From: Streptomyces sp. NRRL S-118
GTDB taxonomy: Bacteria; Actinomycetota; Actinomycetes; Streptomycetales; Streptomycetaceae
Length of the DNA stretch: 39,998 nt
Direction of reading: 5' to 3'
Assembly (NCBI RefSeq): GCF_000716335.1
Contig: NZ_KL591002.1
Location: forward strand, 47,942 to 87,939
Shown: in pieces, positions 31,071 to 39,681 of the stretch
Numbering within the stretch: the first letter of the stretch is position 1
How the letters are laid out: each line of letters opens with the position of its first letter
Notes under the pieces: model-generated
The model's database searches: none
What the model saw: the letters and a program-made list of their open reading frames with translations, nothing else
Told to the model about the DNA's origin: nothing
Made by a program: the position numbers and the translations under genes

Positions 31071-32130
31071 CCAGCAGCGCCACGTCGTCGCCGATGACAC
31101 CCGCGTACGCGGACAGGTCGCGCCACACCGAGCGCACCAGCTCCACCGGGTCCTCCGTGTCCCGCGGCACCCGTGCCGCCAAGGGGTAGAAGGCTCCCGC
31201 CGCGTCGCGCGCCTCCGTGACCCCGTCCGTGTGGGCCAGCAGCACGTCCTTCGGCCTCAGCGGCACCGCCACCGCCGCAGGCGGCCGGAACTCGGCGAGC
31301 CCCAGCCCCAGGGGTGCGCCGGGTTCCAGCGCCACCTCGCGCGCCCCGTCGCCGTTCACCAGCAGCGGCGCGGGATGGCCGCAGCTGAGCACCCGCACGC
31401 CGGGTGGGGCGTCATGGTCCCCGACGGGGAACTCCATCAGCAGCGCGGTCGCGAACACCTCGCCGTGCGCGCCCCGGCGGGCCGCCGCGTCCACCACCAG
31501 CCGCCGGTCCAGACGGGCCGCCACCCCGCCCAGCTCCGGCTCGTCCAGCACCGCCTCCCGGAACGTACCGAGCAGCGCCGCCACCGTCCCGACCGCCGCG
31601 AGCCCGTGCCCCTGCACGTCGGCGACGACGGCCCGCACCCCGTAGGGCCCCTTCTGCACGTCGTACAGGTCCCCGCCGACCAGCGTGCCCCTCTCCGCCG
31701 CCCGGTACAGCGCACCGCACCGCACCGGCCCGACCCGCTCGGGCAGCGGCGGCAGCACCGCGAGCTGAGCGGCCTGCGCGACCGTACGGACCGACACGAG
31801 CTGGGCGTCCCGGCGCGCCCGCAGCCACGCCAGCAGGACGCTGACCGCGCCGATCATGACGAACGCGAGCAGGTCGCCGTACGAGACGTCGTCCGCCCGG
31901 ATCGCGGGCATCAGCAACAGCGCGAACAGCGTGCCGGAGACCAGCGCGGTGCCGAGCTTGCCGTACACCAGTGACGTGAGCGGCGGCACCACCGCGAACA
32001 CGAAGCCCAGCTGCACGCTCTCGGGCGTCGTGAGCTGGACGATCACCAGCAGAACCATCGCCGGCCACGGGAGCAGGCGCAGCCAGGCCGGCAGCCGGGT
32101 GCCGGGCAGCTCCTGAGCGCCACGGTCCAT
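31033..32130 (-). CDS. Membrane-bound SpoIIE/PP2C-type serine phosphatase
   Basis: A 365-residue protein. Four hydrophobic segments span residues ~15-110 (PWPAMVLLVIVQL, LGFVFAVVPPLTSLVYG, LVSGTLFALLLMP, LLAFVMIGAVSVLLAWL). A linker with the AQLAVLPPLPERVG 'Q..LLP' motif leads into the PP2C-SpoIIE domain. Metal-site residues appear in GTLVGGDLYDV, AVVADVQGHGLAA, LLAHTDGVTEARD and GVIGDDVALLAL. Such enzymes dephosphorylate anti-anti-sigma factors in Streptomyces stress and development switches. No sigma, anti-sigma or sensor (PAS/GAF) domain gene lies nearby. It is divergent from glnA2, with 121 nt between starts. Confidence 0.92.
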   Translation of the reverse strand: MDRGAQELPGTRLPAWLRLLPWPAMVLLVIVQLTTPESVQLGFVFAVVPPLTSLVYGKLGTALVSGTLFALLLMPAIRADDVSYGDLLAFVMIGAVSVLLAWLRARRDAQLVSVRTVAQAAQLAVLPPLPERVGPVRCGALYRAAERGTLVGGDLYDVQKGPYGVRAVVADVQGHGLAAVGTVAALLGTFREAVLDEPELGGVAARLDRRLVVDAAARRGAHGEVFATALLMEFPVGDHDAPPGVRVLSCGHPAPLLVNGDGAREVALEPGAPLGLGLAEFRPPAAVAVPLRPKDVLLAHTDGVTEARDAAGAFYPLAARVPRDTEDPVELVRSVWRDLSAYAGVIGDDVALLALSATDHEPARA

Positions 32131-32251
32131 AAGGCCCAGTCTGCGAGGCCACCGTTACGTACGCCACAGGCCGCCAGGCAGTATGGGTTCGCAACGTGCA
32201 CGAAACCGAGTGGTGGCATGCTGGCCTGATCAGCGAGGATGGGTGTGGGAA

Positions 32252-33613
32252 ATGGACAAGCAGCAGGAATTCGTGCTCCGGACGCTCGAGGAGCGCGACA
32301 TCCGCTTCGTGCGCCTGTGGTTCACCGATGTGCTCGGGTTCCTGAAGTCGGTCGCGGTCGCCCCCGCCGAGCTGGAGCAGGCCTTCGACGAGGGCATCGG
32401 CTTCGACGGCTCGGCGATCGAGGGCTTCGCCCGGGTGTACGAGTCGGACATGATCGCCAAGCCTGACCCGGGAACCTTCCAGATCCTCCCGTGGCGTGCG
32501 GAGGCCCCCGGCACGGCCCGGATGTTCTGCGACATCCTGATGCCCGACGGCTCCCCGTCCTTCGCGGACCCGCGCTACGTCCTCAAGCGCATCCTGGCGA
32601 AGACCTCCGACCTCGGGTTCACCTTCTACACCCACCCCGAGATCGAGTTCTTCCTGCTGAAGGACAAGCCGCTGGACGGCTCCAAGCCGGTCCCCGCCGA
32701 CAACTCCGGCTACTTCGACCACACCCCGCAGAACGTGGGCATGGACTTCCGCCGCCAGGCGATCACGATGCTGGAGTCGATGGGCATCTCGGTGGAGTTC
32801 AGCCACCACGAGGGCGCGCCGGGCCAGCAGGAGATCGACCTGCGGTACGCGGACGCCCTGTCGACCGCCGACAACATCATGACGTTCCGCCTGGTCATGA
32901 AGCAGGTGGCGCTGGAGCAGGGCGTGCAGGCCACCTTCATGCCGAAGCCGTTCTCGGAGTACCCGGGCTCGGGCATGCACACCCACCTGTCCCTCTTCGA
33001 GGGCGACCGGAACGCGTTCTACGAGTCCGGTGCGGAGTACCAGCTGTCGAAGGTGGGACGTTCCTTCATCGCGGGCCTGCTGAAGCACGCGGCGGAGATC
33101 TCGGCCGTCACGAACCAGTGGGTCAACTCGTACAAGCGCATCTGGGGCGGCTCGGCCCGCACGGCCGGCTCGGGCGGCGAGGCGCCCTCGTACATCTGCT
33201 GGGGCCACAACAACCGCTCGGCCCTCATCCGCGTCCCCATGTACAAGCCCGGCAAGACGGGCTCCTCCCGTGTCGAGGTCCGCTCCGTCGACTCCGGCGC
33301 CAACCCCTACCTGGCGTACGCGGTCCTCCTCGCGGCGGGCCTGAAGGGCATCGAGGAGAACTACGAGCTCGGCCCCGGCGCGGACGACGACGTGTGGGCC
33401 CTCTCCGACGCCGAGCGCCGCGCGATGGGCATCGAGCCCCTGCCGCAGAACCTCGGCGAGGCGATCTCCCTGATGGAGCGCAGCGAGCTGGTGGCGGAGA
33501 CGCTGGGCGAGCACGTCTTCGACTTCTTCCTGCGCAACAAGAAGCAGGAGTGGGAGGAGTACCGCTCCGAGGTCACCGGCTTCGAGCTCCGCAAGAACCT
33601 GCCGGTGCTGTAG
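32252..33613 (+). CDS. glnA2: GlnA2-type glutamine synthetase family enzyme, probable gamma-glutamylpolyamine synthetase
   Basis: A 453-residue protein of the glutamine synthetase superfamily. The N-terminal beta-grasp holds FVRLWFTDVLGFLKSVAV and GIGFDGSAIEGFARVYESDM. The catalytic domain has FYTHPEIEFFLL, HHEGAPGQQEIDLRY (metal Glu residues), FSEYPGSGMHTHLSL and SRVEVRSVDSGANPYLAYAV. The start is ATG 32252, which gives MDKQQEFVLRTLEERDIRFV and 453 residues, the same start and length I recall for S. coelicolor GlnA2. That protein is reported to glutamylate polyamines rather than make glutamine. The adenylylation tyrosine motif of true GSI (NLYDLPP-like) is absent, in agreement. Specificity is inferred from family placement. 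Confidence 0.9.
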   Translation: MDKQQEFVLRTLEERDIRFVRLWFTDVLGFLKSVAVAPAELEQAFDEGIGFDGSAIEGFARVYESDMIAKPDPGTFQILPWRAEAPGTARMFCDILMPDGSPSFADPRYVLKRILAKTSDLGFTFYTHPEIEFFLLKDKPLDGSKPVPADNSGYFDHTPQNVGMDFRRQAITMLESMGISVEFSHHEGAPGQQEIDLRYADALSTADNIMTFRLVMKQVALEQGVQATFMPKPFSEYPGSGMHTHLSLFEGDRNAFYESGAEYQLSKVGRSFIAGLLKHAAEISAVTNQWVNSYKRIWGGSARTAGSGGEAPSYICWGHNNRSALIRVPMYKPGKTGSSRVEVRSVDSGANPYLAYAVLLAAGLKGIEENYELGPGADDDVWALSDAERRAMGIEPLPQNLGEAISLMERSELVAETLGEHVFDFFLRNKKQEWEEYRSEVTGFELRKNLPVL

Positions 33614-33637
33614 GCGCGGGTTTTCGTTCGAGCAGCG

Positions 33638-33672
33638 CTCCGGGCCGGCGCCGCCATGGTGCCGGCCCGGAG
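33638..33672 (+). terminator. 12-bp hairpin after glnA2
   Basis: CTCCGGGCCGGC and GCCGGCCCGGAG pair perfectly around an 11-nt loop, 25 nt after the glnA2 stop. A short T-run (TTTT, 33621-33624) precedes rather than follows it. Confidence 0.75.
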
Positions 33673-33834
33673 GCGTCTGCGCGGACACCCCGGCCGCGAA
33701 GGTCTCTCCGCGGGCCCGGCAGAGGCTGACGCCGACGCGGTCCGCCGGACAGGAAGCGGCAGTTGGGGCAGTCCGGCCGAGATCGCCGGAGGAAGTGACC
33801 CAACCCACGTCTCAGAGGTCAGCCTTTCGAAGCG

Positions 33835-34572
33835 TCATTTGACAAGCTTCCCGTGCTTCCACTTATCGCAACCGGGAGGCTGCTGCCCGCCCAGGAAGTC
33901 GTCCTTTTCCAGGCTTTCCGCCACCGGGACGTACCGTTTGGCGTCGTCCTTGTAGATCATGGCCGCGTCGACCTTGTTTCTGTCGACGCCGACCGGCCAG
34001 CAAGTGTATTTGTCGACATGTGCATGCTCGAAGGTGGTATCGCGTACGTTGACGATCGCACCGGCGAGATTTGCGCTCTCCAATTGGGCCCCGGTGAGGT
34101 CGGTGCCCTGCAGGCTCGAGTCCTGAAGGTTGGCCCCGATCAGCTCTGCACCCTGCATGTTGGCGTCATCGAAGACGGCGCCTGTCAGGTCGGCGTCCCG
34201 GAACCTGACGCCCTGCAAGTCGGCTCCGGTGAAGTCGGCGCCGCGCAGCATTTTCCCGCTGAAATTGATGCCTTTGACGTCCCGGTCGCCCGGCGTGAAT
34301 CCGGGTATGGCCGCGGCGATCTCAATATTTGCGCGCCATGCCGCGTACTTCTGGGCCTCCCCGAGCGTCTGCTCCAGAAACAGGGCGGAAACCCCGACAG
34401 CAATTCCCGTGACCAAGCCGCCGCCGATACCGGCCAGCACTTCGATCCTGGGTTCGCGTTCCGGCTCACCGATGGCCATTCGCCAGGCGAGGATTGCTCC
34501 GGCTCCACCGAGTATCCCGAGGAGGATCAGCATCCCCAGCAGCGCCCATGACCACGCCCCTGTCTCAGGCAT
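33835..34572 (-). CDS. Membrane pentapeptide-repeat protein, foreign-looking codon use
   Basis: About 245 residues. Two N-terminal membrane helices (SWALLGMLILLGILGGAGAI and AGIGGGLVTGIAVGVSALFL) are followed by a helix (GEAQKYAAWRANIEIAAAI). Some 14 pentapeptide repeats then form a right-handed beta-helix (INFSGKMLRGADFTGADLQG ... ANLAGAIVNV). The C-terminus has two cysteines. The start is uncertain: ATG 34572 has GGGG 9 nt upstream, while ATG 34581 and TTG 34587 are in frame. A/T-ending codons, including AAT, AAA and the very rare ATA, are much more frequent than in neighbouring genes. This suggests recent transfer. Function is unknown; roles in effector or phage-related systems are known for similar membrane pentapeptide proteins. 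Confidence 0.85.
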   Translation of the reverse strand: MPETGAWSWALLGMLILLGILGGAGAILAWRMAIGEPEREPRIEVLAGIGGGLVTGIAVGVSALFLEQTLGEAQKYAAWRANIEIAAAIPGFTPGDRDVKGINFSGKMLRGADFTGADLQGVRFRDADLTGAVFDDANMQGAELIGANLQDSSLQGTDLTGAQLESANLAGAIVNVRDTTFEHAHVDKYTCWPVGVDRNKVDAAMIYKDDAKRYVPVAESLEKDDFLGGQQPPGCDKWKHGKLVK

Positions 34573-34587
34573 GGGCACCATCCCCAA

Positions 34588-35336
34588 CGCGTGACGTGTG
34601 TAAGTGCCCTACTTCCTCCCTACGCCTGATGCCGTTTGATCGCAAACGCTACGACTCAGTGACAGCCGCCGCCGCTCCACCGCAGGCAAGGGGCGCAACC
34701 ACTCATGACTCACCTGTACTTGCAAAGCAGCACTGCACCGCGCGGCTTCGGCCACGTCGGATCGGGCCGTCAGTCGGCCTCGAGCGGCGGCCCGCACCGG
34801 CCGGCAAACGACGACGGACGACCGCTCGATCGCCGGTCACTGACACTTCGGCACAAGGTGTCCGGCGGCAACTCCCCTCACCGCTCATCGCCTGATGTCG
34901 TCGAACTGTTCGGGCGTGTGGCCGTGGTGCCCCTGGTTCCCAGGGGCTCCTCCCCGTTCGCGATGACGAGGAACCGGGCCACGAGAACGAGGTACGCGTG
35001 CTCAGACTCGACCGGGGCGCGGTCACGTGGCACACGGAGGCGCTGCTGTCTCCGTGCATCCCGACGGTGGAGGATCCCTCCGTCGTCCGAAGGTCTCCGG
35101 CGCATCCTGCCGCAGGCGCGGGCCGGCGATCCCGCGCGGGCGGGGGCCCGATAAATCGGATGCACGGGCGGGCCCGCCACGGGTAACTTCCTCTCCGACG
35201 CCTTCCGATGCGCCGCGCCCCGGTTACTTCCTGACAAAAAACACCGGTGCCCACTCTGATCCCGGGAGGCGTCCGCCGTGCCGTGGGCCGAACCGCGGCG
35301 TGCCCCTCCGACCCCGACCTCCAGGGGGACCTCTGC
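34588..35336. other. 750-nt gene-free stretch upstream of the TROVE gene
   Basis: No reading frame here looks coding on either strand; the open frames have shadow-type composition (Arg, Ser, Pro, Thr). The first third is A/T-richer (GTTTGATCGCAAACGC has a small GTTTG/CAAAC hairpin at 34636-34647). The later part is dense in hairpins, listed separately. Two direct copies of GGT-A/T-ACTTCCT (35182-35192 and 35222-35232) and a CAAAAAACACC run precede the gene and may belong to its promoter, but no standard -35/-10 pair is convincing. Confidence 0.6.
34929..35180 (+). ncRNA. Candidate structured RNA (possible Y-RNA-like partner of TROVE)
   Basis: Five hairpins follow one another. GCCCCTGG-TTC-CCAGGGGC is at 34929-34947. 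CACGGAG...CTCCGTG is at 35033-35056. CGAC-GGT-GGAGG-ATC-CCTCC-GTCG is at 35062-35085. GCGCGGG...CCCGCGC is at 35116-35137. GGCGGG...CCCGCC is at 35139-35178, with a nested CCGAT-AA-ATCGG. The cluster lies just upstream of the TROVE gene, where bacterial Y RNA genes are often found beside Ro60 homologues. No T-loop GTTCRA motif or tRNA-like cloverleaf of the YrlA class could be seen. GC-rich DNA forms hairpins readily, so this remains a candidate. Confidence 0.3.
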
Positions 35337-37022
35337 ATGACCCGCTTCAACCGTCAGCGAGCCAAGGCCGAAGCCAGGAGCGAGATCCGGGCGGAGATAC
35401 CGGGCTTGACCGCGGGCGGAGCGACATCCCCGCTCTCCACGCACGGCCAGTGGGTCCTCCCGCCGGCCCGCGCGCTCCGGCGGACGGTCTTCCCGCTGCC
35501 GCCGCACGGCATCAACCACGAGGGGGGCGCCGGGTACGTCCGGGAGCCGAAGTCCGAGCTCTTCCTGCTCGCCGTCGCCAACATGGCCGGACAGCACAGC
35601 TTCTACGAGAGCGCCCCCTCCCGCGACGAGCGGTACGCCCGGCTCGTCCGTGACCTCGCGGTCAGCGACCCGCGGTGGACCCTCGCACTGCTGCGCTGGC
35701 TCCGCACCGAAGCCCACATGCGGACGGCCTCCCTGGTGGGCGCGGCCGAGTTCGTGCGCGCCCGGCTGGACGCCCGGGCCGCCGGCTACTCCCGGCAGGC
35801 CGTCGACGCCGTCCTGCAACGGCCGGACGAACCCGGCGAGTTCCTCGCGTACTGGACCTCCCGGTACGGGCGCAGGCTGCCGCAGCCGGTCAAGCGGGGG
35901 ATCGCGGACGCCGTACGCAGGCTCTGGACCGGCCGGGCGCTGCTCAAGTACGACACCGGCTCACGCGGGTTCCGCTTCGGCGACGTCCTGGAACTGACCC
36001 ACCCCGCCCCGGCGCCCGGCAAGCCCTGGCAGGGCGACCTGTTCCGGTACGCCCTCGACCGGCGCCACCACCCCGAGCGCGCCGTGCCCCCCGCCGGCGA
36101 ACCCCTTCTGGTGGCCCACCACGCGCTGATGTCCGTCCCCGCGAGCGAGCGGTACGCGCTGGTCACCGCGCCCGACGGGGCCGAGCGGCTGGCCGCCGCC
36201 GGAATGACCTGGGAAGCGCTGGCCGGCTGGCTGCACGGGCCCCTGGACGCCGCCGTCTGGGAGGCCGTGATCCCCTCGATGGGGGCGATGGCGCTCGTCC
36301 GCAATCTGCGCAACTTCGACCTCGCGGGCGTCAGCGACCGGGTGGCCGAGGACGTGGCGCGGCGGATCTCCGACCCGGCGGAGGTGCTGCGCTCCCGCCA
36401 GTTCCCCTTCCGCTACCTGGCCGCCCACCGCAACGCGCCGTCGTCCCGCTGGGAACAGGCCCTGGAGGCGGCCCTCGGGCACTCCCTCGCCAACGTGCCC
36501 GCCCTGCCCGGGCGGACGCTGATCCTCGTGGACCGGTCCGGCTCGATGTTCGACCGGCCCAGCGCGCGAACCCAGCTCAACCGCGCGGACTCCGCCGCGA
36601 TCTTCGGTACGGCACTGGCGCTGCGGGCCGAGCGGGCCGACCTCGTCGAGTTCGGCACCGACAGCCTGCTGGTCGAGCCGGCGCCGGGCGAGTCCGTCCT
36701 GCGGGCACTGGACCGCTTCCACGACCTCGGCGGCACGAACACCGCGGAGGCCGTCACCCGGCACTACGCCGACCACGACCGGGTCGTCGTCGTCACCGAC
36801 GAACAGGCGTACTGGACGCCCCTCGTCGACCCGCTCGCCGCCGTCCCGGAGCACATCCCCGTCTACACGTGGAACCTGGCCGGCTACTCCACCGGCCACA
36901 GCGCCGCCGGGCCGCACCGCCACACCTTCGGCGGCCTCAGCGATGCGGCGTTCCGGCTGATCCCGCTCCTGGAGTCCGGCGCGCACGCGACATGGCCCTG
37001 GGACCTCCAGGCCGTGTCCTAG
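35337..37022 (+). CDS. TROVE/vWA-domain protein (Ro60-like RNA-binding protein)
   Basis: A 561-residue protein. Residues ~25-345 form the TROVE helical-repeat ring that in Ro60/Rsr binds Y RNA on its outside and ends of misfolded RNA in its hole (NHEGGAGYVREPKSELFLLA, then ALLRWLRTEAHMRTASLVGA, then MGAMALVRNLRNFDLAGVSD). Residues ~390-555 form a von Willebrand A domain with a full MIDAS: DRSGS near 399-403, Thr in LGGTNTAEAV (~464) and Asp in VVVTDEQ (~485). ATG 35337 has AGGGGGA 7 nt upstream. The stop overlaps a convergent VOC gene by 4 nt. No rtcB, PNPase or slipin gene is beside it. Likely role: RNA quality control under stress. Confidence 0.92.
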   Translation: MTRFNRQRAKAEARSEIRAEIPGLTAGGATSPLSTHGQWVLPPARALRRTVFPLPPHGINHEGGAGYVREPKSELFLLAVANMAGQHSFYESAPSRDERYARLVRDLAVSDPRWTLALLRWLRTEAHMRTASLVGAAEFVRARLDARAAGYSRQAVDAVLQRPDEPGEFLAYWTSRYGRRLPQPVKRGIADAVRRLWTGRALLKYDTGSRGFRFGDVLELTHPAPAPGKPWQGDLFRYALDRRHHPERAVPPAGEPLLVAHHALMSVPASERYALVTAPDGAERLAAAGMTWEALAGWLHGPLDAAVWEAVIPSMGAMALVRNLRNFDLAGVSDRVAEDVARRISDPAEVLRSRQFPFRYLAAHRNAPSSRWEQALEAALGHSLANVPALPGRTLILVDRSGSMFDRPSARTQLNRADSAAIFGTALALRAERADLVEFGTDSLLVEPAPGESVLRALDRFHDLGGTNTAEAVTRHYADHDRVVVVTDEQAYWTPLVDPLAAVPEHIPVYTWNLAGYSTGHSAAGPHRHTFGGLSDAAFRLIPLLESGAHATWPWDLQAVS

Positions 37023-37450
37023 CGCTCCGACAGCTCCGACGGTGCCTCCTGCACCGTCCAGCCGTTGCCGTCCGGGTCCTGGAAGAACATGAACGAGTTC
37101 CAGGTCTCGCCCTTGCCCTCCGCCCAGCCCTCCGCGCCCAGGTGCTGGACCGGGCTCACCTCCACGCCCCGGGACACCAGCTCGGCCCGCGCCGCCTCGA
37201 TGTCCGTCACACACAGCTGCATCCCCTGGAGCGAGCCCGGTGCCATCTGCTGCCGGCCCGGCGCCATGGGCATGCCGCTCTGCAGTGCGATCGAACAGCG
37301 CGAGCCCGGCGGTGTCAGCTGGATGATGCGGATCCCCGGGGCGACCTCGGTGTCGAGGTCGGTCTTGAAGCCGCACTGCGTGCCGTAGAACTCCTTCGCC
37401 CGGTCCAGGTCGGTGACCGGGACGAGGACGACCTCGAGTGTCCAGTTCAT
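37019..37450 (-). CDS. VOC-family (glyoxalase/bleomycin-resistance-fold) protein
   Basis: A 143-residue single VOC module of paired beta-alpha-beta-beta-beta units. Unit 1 is LEVVLVPVTDLDRAKEFYGT ... IRIIQLTPPGSRCSIALQSG, and unit 2 is GMQLCVTDIEAARAELVSRG ... SFMFFQDPDGNGWTVQEAPS. The final FxDPDGNxW block is the most conserved part and supplies a metal or substrate ligand. ATG 37450 has GAAGGAG a few nt upstream. It is convergent with the TROVE gene (4-nt overlap). Function could be isomerase, dioxygenase or drug binding; none can be preferred. Confidence 0.92.
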   Translation of the reverse strand: MNWTLEVVLVPVTDLDRAKEFYGTQCGFKTDLDTEVAPGIRIIQLTPPGSRCSIALQSGMPMAPGRQQMAPGSLQGMQLCVTDIEAARAELVSRGVEVSPVQHLGAEGWAEGKGETWNSFMFFQDPDGNGWTVQEAPSELSER

Positions 37451-37506
37451 GAGCGCTCCTTCGTCGGTTGCGTCCATCAAAACCCGACTCCGTGCCGCGC
37501 GCGGAC

Positions 37507-39579
37507 TCATCGCTCCGACCGGTCCCATTCGTCCCAGCGCAGGACGCCGTCCAGACCGACGGTCGCGAAGCCGTCCGGGGTGGCCGCCGGGGCGCCGCCG
37601 AACAGCGCCCGCCCGCCGCCCGGCCGCAGCGCTCCCGCCGGACCCGTCGCCACCGCGCCCGTCGCCGAGCGCAGCGCCAGCCGGTCGCCGGCCGCGCCCA
37701 CCGCGCCGTACCCCGCCAGGCCGCCCGGCAGGTCCCGTACCGGCGACGCCACTCCGGTGCCGCCCGTGAAGCGGGCCGTGCGCACCGCGCCCGAGTCGGG
37801 CTTGCGGAACCACAGCCGTACGCCGTCGGTGCCGTCCGGCACCGCGCTCAGTGCCACCGTGGTCGGCGGCAGGCCCGTCCGCACCGGGCCGGTCACCGGA
37901 CCGCCGGGCGCCGCCTGCGTCCAGGCCAGGACCGTCTTCGCCGTGGCCGCGAAGACATGGCCGCGGCCGGTCGCGTCCGTCGCCGCCACCGGATTGCCGT
38001 GCACGCCCGCGCCGCCCACCGACGCCCAGGCCGTCCACGTGCCGTCCGGCCGCTGCGACGTCAAGGCCATGCCGTGGCCCGCGTCGCGCACGTACACCGT
38101 CATCAGTCCCGCCCGGTCCACCAGCGCCGCCGGGGCGCTGATGTCGGACGTCCCCGCCGCGTCGTCCCGCTCCGGCGTACCCAGCGAACGCCACGGCCCG
38201 AACCCACCGCCCGGCGCCGTCTGCACGGCCGTCACCACCTCGCGGCGGTACGTCTCCGGAGCCTCCTCGTCCAGTTCCGTCCGCGTGCCGAACACCGCGA
38301 TCCGGCCGTCCGGCAGCCGTACGGACGTCACACCGCCGTCCATGCCGCCGCCCGGCCGGAGCACCGGGCCGGTCCAGGCCCGTGTGCCCGCCTTGTGCCA
38401 CACCGCGAGGCGGCCGTCGAGCACCGCGAAGGCGTACAGCTCCCCGGGCCGGGCGCCCCGCTGCACCCACGACGTCGAGTCCGAGCGGGTGTAGCGGACG
38501 GAGTGCGCCCAGCCGTGCCCGGCGGGGCGGGCCGCCACCTTGCGGTCGCCGCAGCCGGCCGGGTCCTCGCAGTAGTCCGTGTGGTCCATCCACGCGTACG
38601 TCCGCAGCGCACGCAGCTTCACCTCGACGCTCGCCGGGTCGAGGGAGTGCGGCAGGCCGCCGGTCGGGTAACCGAGGTAGTTCTGCACGGCGAAGTGCGG
38701 GCGGCCGGGCTCGTCCGCGTACCGGGCGAGCGCCGCCTGCGCGAACCGGGCGCCGTACATGTGGTCCTGGTGGTCCGACGGCTCGCCGGTCCGGTCGTTG
38801 ACGCCCGGCGTCGGGTCCATCATCCGGACGAACGTGGGCTTGAAGCGGCGCAGGACGCCGGTGATCGTCTCGATGGCCTGCGCCTTGCTGTACGAGAAGT
38901 CCTCGCGCACCGGCGAACCGGCGGCCAGCTGCGACTCCAGGCGCTCCACCCGGCCGTCCCACAGGCCGTGCAGGCTGTGCGGGCGGTCACCGGTGATGCT
39001 GCCCGCCTCGCGCAGCTGCAGCCACACCAGGCTGATCTGCGGCTGCGCCCGCAGCGTGTCCAGCTCGGCGCGGCCGCCGCCCGCGGTGGTGATGGAGGTG
39101 CGGTCCCACGGGCTGGTGCGGTTCCCGGTCGCCATCTCGGCGTACGCGGCGCGTATGCCGTTCTGGCGCGCTTCGGCGTACGCCGCCTTGTCGGCCGGCG
39201 GCCGGGGGTCCTGGCGGCGGGCGTTGCGGCCGTCGGACTCGCCGGCCGTGAGGTAGACGGAGGTCAGGGCGTGGCCGGTCGCCAGCGACTGGCCGGTGTC
39301 CGGGTTCATGAAGAACAGGTCGTCGTCCGGGTGCGCCATGATCTGGACCACCGACTCACCGGCGGTCCGCACCGGCTTCACCGCCACGGACTCCGGTACG
39401 CTGCGGCTCGGCCAGTCGGACGCGTCCGACGAGCCGGTGGTGAGCGCGAGGGTGCCGCCGGTGATGCCCATGAGCACGGCGAAGGGCGCCGCCAGGAAGA
39501 GGCGGCGTCGGGAGGAGGCGCGGGGGTGCGTGCCCGCGCGGGGTGCGCGGGTCGCGCGGCCGGGAAGGCGGAGGGGCAT
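37507..39579 (-). CDS. Secreted PIG-L-family deacetylase with beta-propeller-like C-terminus
   Basis: About 690 residues. The N-terminus is basic with RASSRRRLFLAAPFAVLMG, a Tat- or Sec-type signal ending near TLALTTG. The PIG-L/LmbE zinc deacetylase domain (residues ~50-330) has the metal motif VVQIMAHPDDDLFFMNPDTG and the later His residues in EPSDHQDHMYGARFA. The C-terminal half (~350-690) is made of repeated strands (YAFAVLDGRLAVWHKAGT, SVRLPDGRIAVFGTRTEL, FGPWRSLGTP) like a PLL/sialidase-type propeller, probably glycan-binding. The start is taken at ATG 39579, just before the signal; the frame stays open to the window edge. Likely substrate: N-acetylated sugar outside the cell. Confidence 0.85.
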   Translation of the reverse strand: MPLRLPGRATRAPRAGTHPRASSRRRLFLAAPFAVLMGITGGTLALTTGSSDASDWPSRSVPESVAVKPVRTAGESVVQIMAHPDDDLFFMNPDTGQSLATGHALTSVYLTAGESDGRNARRQDPRPPADKAAYAEARQNGIRAAYAEMATGNRTSPWDRTSITTAGGGRAELDTLRAQPQISLVWLQLREAGSITGDRPHSLHGLWDGRVERLESQLAAGSPVREDFSYSKAQAIETITGVLRRFKPTFVRMMDPTPGVNDRTGEPSDHQDHMYGARFAQAALARYADEPGRPHFAVQNYLGYPTGGLPHSLDPASVEVKLRALRTYAWMDHTDYCEDPAGCGDRKVAARPAGHGWAHSVRYTRSDSTSWVQRGARPGELYAFAVLDGRLAVWHKAGTRAWTGPVLRPGGGMDGGVTSVRLPDGRIAVFGTRTELDEEAPETYRREVVTAVQTAPGGGFGPWRSLGTPERDDAAGTSDISAPAALVDRAGLMTVYVRDAGHGMALTSQRPDGTWTAWASVGGAGVHGNPVAATDATGRGHVFAATAKTVLAWTQAAPGGPVTGPVRTGLPPTTVALSAVPDGTDGVRLWFRKPDSGAVRTARFTGGTGVASPVRDLPGGLAGYGAVGAAGDRLALRSATGAVATGPAGALRPGGGRALFGGAPAATPDGFATVGLDGVLRWDEWDRSER

Positions 39580-39681
39580 CGGTGGCGGCTTTCGTGGGTG
39601 TGAGGCGAACCGCGGGAGAAGAGGCGCTTTGCCTCGATCGGGTTCATTGGCCCTGGTGTGCGTTGCCTCACGTCGCGGGGC

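Noticed and set aside
35116..35178. tRNA gene or YrlA-type tRNA-like fold upstream of the TROVE gene
   Set aside because: No GTTCRANNC T-loop, no CCA end and no cloverleaf spacing could be found on either strand; only simple hairpins remain.
34703..35350. Minus-strand 215-residue and plus-strand 149-residue frames in the gap before the TROVE gene
   Set aside because: No family resemblance, shadow-type composition, no ribosome sites, and the hairpins argue for RNA or noncoding DNA instead.
35675..39603. Long plus-strand frames overlapping the TROVE, VOC and PIG-L genes (939 and 711 residues)
   Set aside because: They are shadows of genes with recognised domains, with Arg/Pro/Ala-rich composition and no motifs.
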